A stretch of 64,000 nucleotides of DNA from Candidatus Delongbacteria bacterium (GTDB lineage Bacteria; CAIWAD01). Position 1 is the stretch's first letter. Every line of letters starts with the position of its first letter. The notes beneath the pieces were generated by a model. The model was given only the letters and a program-made list of their open reading frames with translations. It searched no databases and was not told where the DNA came from. Location of the stretch: the NCBI GenBank assembly GCA_041675285.1, contig JBAYTZ010000005.1, positions 1 through 64,000 of the forward strand, written 5' to 3'. Below are positions 25,865 through 32,252 of this stretch, piece after piece. Position numbers and translations under genes: made by a program.

Positions 25865-26889
25865 GTGCCTTTTCCCTCCCGCGCCTGGCCCTGGGCTGGG
25901 GCGCGGGTCTCGTCTGCCTGGGCGTGGCCCAGGGCGCCGGCTTGGGTGAACGGCTCTACGCGCTGCCTGCCGGACTTCCCACCCTGCTGCCCAGCACCGC
26001 GGCACCGGCCTTGCCGGTTGGCCCGGCGTCCTTCGAGTTCAGCCTGCGGCAGGAGGCCGGCGACCACGACGGACTGGACCTCTTGCAGGCCCTGCTGCTG
26101 CCCGGCTTCGACCAGGCCCAGCACGGGCAGTGGCTGAAGGGCGCGCTCTTCCTGGTGGTGGAGACGGGCGTGCTGCTGGGCGCCGACGCGCTGAACCGGC
26201 GGGGCGACGAGCTGGACGGCCAGTTCAAGGACTTCGCCAACGAGCACTGGAGCTACGAGCGCTTCGTGACCTACCGCCAGCACCCGGGCGAGTTCGCCGG
26301 CGGCGGCGACGCGGAGAACGAGGGCTGGCTGGACCGCAACCTGAGCGAAGAGGACTGGCTCGGCGTGGACACCCAGGCCGAGCTGGACGCCCTGTTCGGC
26401 GACGCGGCGGGCAACGACGAGTTCGTGCCCGGCGGCGGCCAGGGCAGCCACGGCCTGCCCGGGCACTACGTGGACGGCTACTCCGTGGGCGACGCGGACT
26501 CCTGGGAGCACTTCCTGGTCAGCCGCACCCAGCAGTTCTACGAGATGATCGGCAAGTACGCCCAGTTCCAGCGCGGCTGGGACGGCTTCGGGTCGGGCTC
26601 CGACTGGGAGCTGGCCAGCGACCTGCTGGTGGCGCGGGACAGCTGGGGCGTGCACAAGTTCTGCGCCCAGACCGAGCACTACATGGCCATGCGGACGGAA
26701 TCCAACGACAAGCTGATCGCCGCGGACCGCCTGATGGGCGTGCTGCTGGCCAACCACGTGGCCTCCTTCCTGGACGTGTTGATCCAGCTGAAGAAGTCGG
26801 AAGGCCCCGCCCGCCTCCAGGTGCGGGCCGCGCCGTTGCAGACCGCCACGGGTCCCGCCAGCGGTCTGGCCTTCAGCTGGAGTTTTTGA
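25861..26889 (+). CDS. DUF5683-like membrane protein
   Basis: A 342-residue protein with an N-terminal signal-like segment and the motif ALLLPGFDQAQHGQWLKGALFLVVETGVLLGADAL, characteristic of DUF5683-type proteins (PGxGQ loop followed by a membrane helix). A C-terminal membrane pair runs IAADRLMGVLLANHVASFLDVLI. A long Asp/Glu/Gly-rich middle (~residues 140-215) is unusual. Function unknown; family genes often accompany envelope or secretion genes in the FCB group. ATG overlaps the upstream TGA (ATGA) and the next gene starts 1 bp after its stop. Confidence 0.6.
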   Translation: MSAFSLPRLALGWGAGLVCLGVAQGAGLGERLYALPAGLPTLLPSTAAPALPVGPASFEFSLRQEAGDHDGLDLLQALLLPGFDQAQHGQWLKGALFLVVETGVLLGADALNRRGDELDGQFKDFANEHWSYERFVTYRQHPGEFAGGGDAENEGWLDRNLSEEDWLGVDTQAELDALFGDAAGNDEFVPGGGQGSHGLPGHYVDGYSVGDADSWEHFLVSRTQQFYEMIGKYAQFQRGWDGFGSGSDWELASDLLVARDSWGVHKFCAQTEHYMAMRTESNDKLIAADRLMGVLLANHVASFLDVLIQLKKSEGPARLQVRAAPLQTATGPASGLAFSWSF

Positions 26890-26890
26890 G

Positions 26891-27661
26891 ATGAAGCCCA
26901 CGACCTGGCGCACGCGGCTCCGCCTGCCGCTCCTCCTGGCCGCCCTGCTGGCGGCCCCGTGCCTGTTGGCTCCCGCGGCCCAGGCGGCGCGCTTCAAGCG
27001 CGGGGGAAGCACTGCCGCCCCCGCCGCCCGGCCCGACAGCCTGGAGCAGACCCGGCGACCGGCCCTCCGGCCCGCTGCGCCACTACCCGGCACTCCCGGC
27101 ACGGCGGGTTTGGCCCTGCGCTCCCTGGTCGTGCCCGGTTGGGGCCAGGCCGTGCTGGCGCGCAGCCGGCCGGAGCTGCAGGGTCGCGGACAGGCGGGCT
27201 TCTGGCTGGACGTGGGTCTGGTCACGGGCGCCTGGGCCCTGCTGCACCTGAGCCAGACCAAGCAGGACGAGTTCCAGGCCTACGCCGTGCGCGTGGCCGG
27301 CGCCCGGCCCCACGGCGATGCCAGCGACTATTGGGTGGACGTGAGCAACCACCTCTCCCGGGCGGACTTCAACCAGTCCATGCTCGAGGCTGGCGGCTAC
27401 AGCGAGCGCTACCTGGATCCTGCGGACGACTGGGCCTGGCCCTCGCGCAGCGAGCAGACCCGCTACCGCGACCTGCGCGCCGTCTCCGAACAGGCCTTTT
27501 CCCAGGCCCTGGCAGTGGGCGGGGCCATCTTCCTGAACCACGTGCTGAGCGCGGCCCACGTGCTGCGCCTGGCCCGGGAGGAGCCCCGGCTCAGCGCCCT
27601 GCCCGTGCCGGGCGGTGTGGGCCTGGCCCTCAGCCTGGATCTGAGCACGCCCCGCCACTAG
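26891..27661 (+). CDS. Second DUF5683-like membrane protein
   Basis: A 256-residue protein with a clear signal peptide (LLLAALLAAPCLLAPAAQA) and the same layout as its neighbour: ALRSLVVPGWGQAVLARSR, a membrane helix (LDVGLVTGAWALLHL), then a late helix with AIFLNHVLSAAHVLRLA. It closes the 19545-27661 envelope cluster. Its TAG stop codon is the first triplet of the inverted-repeat element at 27659-27824, so the element may have set the present C-terminus. Confidence 0.6.
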   Translation: MKPTTWRTRLRLPLLLAALLAAPCLLAPAAQAARFKRGGSTAAPAARPDSLEQTRRPALRPAAPLPGTPGTAGLALRSLVVPGWGQAVLARSRPELQGRGQAGFWLDVGLVTGAWALLHLSQTKQDEFQAYAVRVAGARPHGDASDYWVDVSNHLSRADFNQSMLEAGGYSERYLDPADDWAWPSRSEQTRYRDLRAVSEQAFSQALAVGGAIFLNHVLSAAHVLRLAREEPRLSALPVPGGVGLALSLDLSTPRH

Positions 27662-27824
27662 CAGCCTGTCGGACTTGGCCACTTGGCGGTCTTCATCGTC
27701 CCTGTCGGTCCGGATTTCCGCAAGTTTCTTGAACAGACCACCAGTATGCCCGGCGAAACTTTCGAAAAACCGGCCTCGACATGGGCGCGAATCCCATCCA
27801 AGGCCCAAGCCCGGCAGACTGCTA
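27659..27824. mobile_element. MITE-like inverted-repeat element, 166 bp
   Basis: The ends are inverted copies: TAGCAGCCTGTCGGACTTGG at 27659-27678 and, read on the reverse strand from 27824, TAGCAGTCTGCCGGGCTTGG; 17 of 20 positions match. The interior has no credible coding and is lower in GC than its neighbours. It contains a second imperfect palindrome (GGATTTCCGCAAGTTTC near 27711 against GAAACTTTCGAAAAACC near 27758). Size, ends and a position exactly at a stop codon suggest a small non-autonomous element or a dispersed structured repeat. No target-site duplication is evident. Confidence 0.5.
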
Positions 27825-27844
27825 AGCGAGGAAAGCCGCCAGCC

Positions 27845-28804
27845 ATGCGTCTCTACATCACCGGGTGCAGCGGCTTCGTGGGTTCGCGGCTGGCCGAGGC
27901 CTGGGCGGGGGTCCACGAGCTGGCCGGCTGCAGCCGCCACCCGCTGCCCGGGCAAGCCCTGGAATACCACCCGCTGGATCTGGCCGAGGAGCCGCGCGCG
28001 CTGGCAGACCGGCTGGAGGCCTTCCGGCCCGACTGGGTGATTCACTGCGCGGCGGTCTCGCAGCCCCTGCTCTTCGCCCGGGATCCCCTGCGCTGCCGGC
28101 GCGTCAACGTGGAGGCCGGCCACTGGCTGGCCCGCTGGTGCCGGCGCCGGGACCGCGGGCTGATCGCCTTCAGCTCGGACACGGTCTACGCCGACGCGGC
28201 CAAAGGGGCGACGCATGCGGCGCCAGCTGCGCAGGCGGCGCAGGCGGTGCCGGCGGGCGGCTGGCGCGAGGATTCGCCCCTGGCCCCCGTCCACCAATAC
28301 GGGCGCAGCAAACAGGAACTGGAAGAGGCGGTGCTGGCCGAGCTGCCCACGGCCCTGCTGCTGCGCTCCAGCCTGCTCTGGGGCCGCGCGCGGGTCGGGC
28401 AGAATTCGTTTTCGGGCTGGCTGCTCAAGCGGCTGGAGGAGTCGGACACGGAGGCGGTGCCGGTCTTCCGCGACAACCGCCGCAACCTGCTGGCCGCGGG
28501 CGCGCTGCCGGAGATCCTGGAGCGCATGCTGGAGCTGATGATGGCGGGGGGCGCAGCGGCGGACGGGCTGCGCGGGCCGCTCAACCTGGGCTCCGCCGAC
28601 TACCTCAGCCGCGAGGACTTCGCCCGCCGCCTGTTCCGCCAACTGGGCCTGGACGAAAGCCGCCTGCGGCCGCTGGACACGGCGGAGGCGGGGTTGTCCG
28701 AGCCGCTGGCGCGCGAGCTGCCGCTGGATCTCACGCGATTGCGCGAGTTGCTGGGCGCCCTGCCCAGCACCGACGACTGGCTGCCCCGGGAGTATCCGCG
28801 CTAG
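27845..28804 (+). CDS. RmlD-like NAD(P)-dependent sugar reductase/epimerase
   Basis: A 319-residue short-chain dehydrogenase of the extended type. The N-terminal cofactor motif is ITGCSGFVGSRLAEA (GxxGxxG). The next elements are PDWVIHCAAVSQP, FSSDTVYAD, and the catalytic Tyr/Lys in HQYGRSKQELE (YxxxK). It resembles dTDP-4-dehydrorhamnose reductase (RmlD), which makes dTDP-L-rhamnose, but no other rhamnose gene is nearby, so the substrate is uncertain. An alanine-rich insert (KGATHAAPAAQAAQAV) sits before the YxxxK motif. ATG 27845 begins the Rossmann motif at once; GAGGA lies 12 bp upstream, a poorly spaced site. Confidence 0.78.
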   Translation: MRLYITGCSGFVGSRLAEAWAGVHELAGCSRHPLPGQALEYHPLDLAEEPRALADRLEAFRPDWVIHCAAVSQPLLFARDPLRCRRVNVEAGHWLARWCRRRDRGLIAFSSDTVYADAAKGATHAAPAAQAAQAVPAGGWREDSPLAPVHQYGRSKQELEEAVLAELPTALLLRSSLLWGRARVGQNSFSGWLLKRLEESDTEAVPVFRDNRRNLLAAGALPEILERMLELMMAGGAAADGLRGPLNLGSADYLSREDFARRLFRQLGLDESRLRPLDTAEAGLSEPLARELPLDLTRLRELLGALPSTDDWLPREYPR

Positions 28805-28826
28805 CGTTCAACCCGACCGGGGGATC

Positions 28827-28952
28827 TCACCACAGAGACACAGAGTCACGGAGTCACGGAAACCCTGGCACAACTTGAATTGCCCTTGATGAAGCCTTTC
28901 CAGTGATTCACGACTGTCACTCTGTCTCTGTGACTCTGTGTCTCTGTGGTGA
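28827..28952. repeat. Palindromic repeat element with perfect 23-bp inverted ends
   Basis: Bases 28827-28849 (TCACCACAGAGACACAGAG and four more) are the exact reverse complement of 28930-28952. The inner flanks continue the theme (GGAGTCACGG on the left, CTGTCACTCTGTC on the right). About 80 bp of A/T-richer sequence lies between. I recall similar CACAGAGACACAGAG sequences as dispersed palindromic repeats in many bacterial genomes. Nothing codes here (28805-28980). Confidence 0.7.
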
Positions 28953-28980
28953 ATCTCAGGGCGCCCAACAGCACCAAGCT

Positions 28981-29283
28981 TCAGGCTTGAGGCAGAAAGC
29001 GATCCAGGTTCATGGATTCGTGGAAGACGCCCAGCACGATGACGTGGTCGGCAGCGAGCAAGGGATAGGGGATTCGATAGCGCCCACAGCGCAGCATGCG
29101 CAGTTCCCCAACCTCTTCCAGTCGGTAGGGAGATCCGGCCAAGGGGTAATCCTGCAGCATCTCAGCCACTCGCAGGATGCCCAACACCACTCGCACGGCG
29201 GCTTGGGGCCGCTCACGGGCAATGAAGTCGTGAATGTCGCGCAAACAGGCTTCGGCTTCCGCGCTCCAACTCAGGCAGGCCAT
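28981..29283 (-). CDS. ParE/RelE-family toxin
   Basis: A 100-residue protein of the RelE/ParE fold. It starts LSWSAEAEACLRDIHDFIARERPQAA and ends with the YRIPYPLLAADHVIVLGVFHESMNLD strand region. The conserved Arg/Tyr pattern around LRCGRYRIPY fits family members that poison gyrase or cleave mRNA; which one cannot be told. Its start lies 13 bp inside the antitoxin gene, the usual antitoxin-first order. Located next to the palindromic repeat. Confidence 0.8.
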   Translation of the reverse strand: MACLSWSAEAEACLRDIHDFIARERPQAAVRVVLGILRVAEMLQDYPLAGSPYRLEEVGELRMLRCGRYRIPYPLLAADHVIVLGVFHESMNLDRFLPQA

Positions 29284-29456
29284 CGTCGCACGCGCTCGGC
29301 CAACACGGCATGAGAGACAAAGCGACCCGCCCGGGCATCTTCGAGCCCGCGCTCCACCAGCCGGGCAAAGGCCAATTCACGCAGGATCTGCTCAAAACTG
29401 GCATCGTCCGGCTGGGCCTGGATGAGTGCGGTCAGTCGTTCTTTGACACTGGCCAT
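29271..29456 (-). CDS. Antitoxin of the ParE/RelE pair
   Basis: A 61-residue protein: MASVKERLTALIQAQ, then EQILRELAFARLVERGLEDARAGRFVSHAVLAERVRRW. The GLxDxxAGRxVSHxxV segment is typical of small antitoxins (addiction-module components) partnered with RelE/ParE toxins. ATG 29456 has AGGAGG 6-7 bp upstream on the reverse strand. It precedes and overlaps the toxin gene, so the two are co-expressed. Confidence 0.75.
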   Translation of the reverse strand: MASVKERLTALIQAQPDDASFEQILRELAFARLVERGLEDARAGRFVSHAVLAERVRRWPA

Positions 29457-29618
29457 GGAGGACCTCCTACACCAATTGCTGAGCATGCGGCACACGCCGG
29501 CGAAGAGAGCAATCAAACCGGGCATGCGCAAGGCGCTCGCTCGTCCAGTCGGGAATACTGCCGATCCCGTCAGGCGCTCCGAACACCCACAGCCAGTTTC
29601 GGCATGTGCGGGAACTCG
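29457..29618 (-). other. Non-coding gap between OPT gene and toxin-antitoxin pair
   Basis: 162 bp with the antitoxin ribosome-binding site at its left edge. I see no convincing terminator or promoter. Short open stretches exist but have no start with a ribosome-binding site. Confidence 0.4.
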
Positions 29619-31823
29619 TTAGCGCACCGCCGGCCGCTTGGCGATCCAATAGAGCACGAGGGCCAGCACACCGAAGGCCGCCAGGGAGGCCAGGTCGCTG
29701 CCATTCCAGCCCAGCGCGTCGCCCACGGTGCCCAGGCGGGCGGAGACGGCCTCGCTGGTCCCGGCGATGATCGCCAGGGTCATCCCGGCGATGGCCCCGC
29801 CGGCGATCAGGCCGCTGGAGAGCAGCACGCCGGGCGAGCTGTCGCCCTCGCTCTCGGAGACGGGTTTGGGGCGGCCGCGCTCCACCCACCAGCGCACCAG
29901 CCCGCCCACCCAGATGGGCGTGGAGGCCGAGAGCGGCAGGTAGACGCCCACCGCGAAGGGCAGCGAGCTGATCCCCGCCAGCTCCAGCGTCAGCGCGATG
30001 AACACGCCCAGCAGCACCAGGCCCCAGGGCAGCTTGTGGGTGAGGATCCCGTCGATGATCAGGCTCATCAACCGCGCCTTGGGCGCGTCGAACTTGCGCA
30101 CGAAGACGCCCTGGCTCTCGCCCGGGGCCGGGTCGCGCCGGTCCACCACGCCGTTGATCCCCGGATCCACCAGGTAGCGCAGCGTGCCGTCGGCCTCCGC
30201 CAGGTACTTGCCGGGCGGGACGAGGTAGCGGCCCGTGCTGTCCTTGGGCGCCGTCTCGTCGGTGATGAACACGGCGCGGTAGAGCGCGGCGTCGCGGGCG
30301 GCGTCCGGCCCGCGCAGGCCTTCGGTCTTGCCCAGCAGCTCCACCGGCGCCTTCCAGGGCAGGTCGCGCTTGGCGTAGACCGTGGCCGAATCGTTGAAGA
30401 GTTTGAGGGTGAGGCCGATGACGATGGCGCTGGTGAGCGCGCCCACCAGGATGCCGATCTGCTGCGCGCGCGGCGTGGCGCCGATCAGGTAGCCGGTCTT
30501 CAGGTCCTGGCTGGTGGTGCCGCCGTTGGACGAGGCCACGCAGACGATGGCCGCCACCATCAGCGCGGCCACGCGGTCCAGCGGGCTGGTCAGGCCCAGG
30601 GCCAGGTAGAGCAGGCAGGTGAGCAGCAGGGTGGCCACGGTCATGCCGCTGATGGGGTTGGACGAGGAGCCGATCTCGCCGGTCAGGCGCGAGGAGACGG
30701 TGACGAAGAGGAAGCCGAAGACCACCACCAGCACGGCGCCCAGCGCGCTGACGTGCAGGCCCGGCGCCAGCATCAGGGCACCCACCAGGGCCAGGCTGCC
30801 CAGCCCCACCACGCCCAGGGGCAGGTCGCGGTCCGTGCGCTCGCTTTGGGCCTTGGCCTGGCCGCGCCCGGCCAGCAGGTCCTTCATCCCCGCGCCGAAG
30901 GCCGCCGCCAGCAGGGGCAGGACTTTCAACATGCTGAGGATGCCGCCCGTGGCCACGGCGCCGGCGCCGATGTAGAGCACGTAGGCGTTGCGGATCTGGT
31001 GCGGGTCCATCTCGCGGATCAAATCCTGGGCGGGGAAGAGCGGCGCGCCCAGCCCTTCGCCGAAGATCTTGATGGCCGGGATCAGCACCAGATAGGCCAG
31101 CACGCCGCCTGCGCACATGATGCCCGCGATGCGCGGCCCGATGATGTAGCCCACGCCCAGCAGCTCGGGGGCGTGCTCGAGGCCCAGGCTGCCACCCTTG
31201 AAGAAGCCCAGCAGGCGCTCGGGCACGGTCTTGAAGACGCGCAGCCCGCCGTCGCCGGCCAGCAGCTTGCCCAGAAAACCCAGCCCGAAGCCCGTGAACA
31301 CCGTGCGCGCGTTGGTGCCGCCCTGCTCGCCGACGATGAGCACCTCGGCGCAGGCCGTGCCTTCGGGATAGGCCAGCTTGCCGTGCTCCTTGACGATCAG
31401 GCCGCGGCGCAGCGGGATCATCAGCAGGATGCCCAGCAGGCCGCCCAGCACGGCCACGGTCATGATCCGCCAGAGGTCCATGTCGTAGCCCAGCACCAGC
31501 AGGGCGGGCATGGTCACGGCCACGCCGAAGGCGATGGATTCCCCCGCCGAGCCCGTGGTCTGCACCATGTTGTTCTCGAGGATCGAGGCCGGGCGCGAAC
31601 CGAAGGCCCGGGAGAACCAGCGGAAGATCGAGATGCTCATCACCGCGATGGGGATGGAGGCGCTGATGGTCATCCCGATCCGCAGGGCCAGGTAGAGGCT
31701 GGCCGCGCCGAAGATGATGCCCAGCAGCACGCCCAGCAGCAGGGGCAAGAGGCCCAGCTCGGGCACGATCCTGCCGGCCGGGACGTAGGGCGAATGGACG
31801 GACGGGGCCTGGGGCTCGGTCAT
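29619..31823 (-). CDS. OPT-family oligopeptide/metal-chelate transporter
   Basis: A 734-residue polytopic membrane protein with roughly 14-16 hydrophobic segments. Family landmarks are YLALRIGMTISASIPIAVMSI, the KLAYPEGTACAEVLIVGEQGG block, the SSSNPISGMTVATLLL segment and SSNGGTTSQDLKTGYLIGATP. A long soluble insert (about residues 490-590: APVELLGKTEGL through RDPAPGESQG) separates late helices. Predicted to import small peptides or metal-chelating peptides. ATG 31823 has AAGGAG upstream; a -10-like TATGTT lies at 31885-31890 on the reverse strand. The frame is open far upstream over other genes, without similarity. Confidence 0.9.
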   Translation of the reverse strand: MTEPQAPSVHSPYVPAGRIVPELGLLPLLLGVLLGIIFGAASLYLALRIGMTISASIPIAVMSISIFRWFSRAFGSRPASILENNMVQTTGSAGESIAFGVAVTMPALLVLGYDMDLWRIMTVAVLGGLLGILLMIPLRRGLIVKEHGKLAYPEGTACAEVLIVGEQGGTNARTVFTGFGLGFLGKLLAGDGGLRVFKTVPERLLGFFKGGSLGLEHAPELLGVGYIIGPRIAGIMCAGGVLAYLVLIPAIKIFGEGLGAPLFPAQDLIREMDPHQIRNAYVLYIGAGAVATGGILSMLKVLPLLAAAFGAGMKDLLAGRGQAKAQSERTDRDLPLGVVGLGSLALVGALMLAPGLHVSALGAVLVVVFGFLFVTVSSRLTGEIGSSSNPISGMTVATLLLTCLLYLALGLTSPLDRVAALMVAAIVCVASSNGGTTSQDLKTGYLIGATPRAQQIGILVGALTSAIVIGLTLKLFNDSATVYAKRDLPWKAPVELLGKTEGLRGPDAARDAALYRAVFITDETAPKDSTGRYLVPPGKYLAEADGTLRYLVDPGINGVVDRRDPAPGESQGVFVRKFDAPKARLMSLIIDGILTHKLPWGLVLLGVFIALTLELAGISSLPFAVGVYLPLSASTPIWVGGLVRWWVERGRPKPVSESEGDSSPGVLLSSGLIAGGAIAGMTLAIIAGTSEAVSARLGTVGDALGWNGSDLASLAAFGVLALVLYWIAKRPAVR

Positions 31824-31962
31824 GGCACGCTCCTTGATCCGTGACACGCGGGAGGGGACCGGCCTCCGCCGGCCTAGCGGCCCCAACATACCACCTGGGC
31901 CGGGCAGGATGCGCTGTTGGGCCGGGTTCCCGATCATGGGGGCAAGCCGGAGGAGGACGTCG

Positions 31963-32133
31963 ATGAAAACCTTGTGCGAGTGGTCCAAGAAAGAGCTGGA
32001 GAAGGACCGCAAGGAATTGTTCGAGCTGGTGGCCAAGCCCACCCATGTCTGCCGCTCCTGTGGCCGCGCCGCGGCGGACAAGGACGCCCTCTGCAAGCCG
32101 CTGAAGATCAAGGCGGCGAAACCGGAAGCCTGA
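31963..32133 (+). CDS. Small zinc-ribbon-like protein (56 residues)
   Basis: MKTLCEWSKKELEKDRKELF followed by VAKPTHVCRSCGRAAADKDALCKPLKI. The CxxC and a later Cys (with Cys5 as a possible fourth ligand) suggest a small metal-binding fold. GGAGGAGG lies about 6 bp upstream of ATG 31963, a very strong site, supporting a real gene. Function unknown. It diverges from the OPT transporter. Confidence 0.65.
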   Translation: MKTLCEWSKKELEKDRKELFELVAKPTHVCRSCGRAAADKDALCKPLKIKAAKPEA

Positions 32134-32252
32134 GCCGGGCGAAAATCCATCCCAATCCGCGCGCCCGCACCGTACCTTTTGCTCCGAGCCTGTCCTGGCA
32201 GCGGTCGCCCTCCGCGCGGCCCGCCCTTCCGCCCGGCCTTCACGAGGTCCCC

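Noticed and set aside
29457..29618. Gene remnant between the OPT and antitoxin genes
   Set aside because: Short open stretches have no start with a ribosome-binding site and no recognisable similarity.
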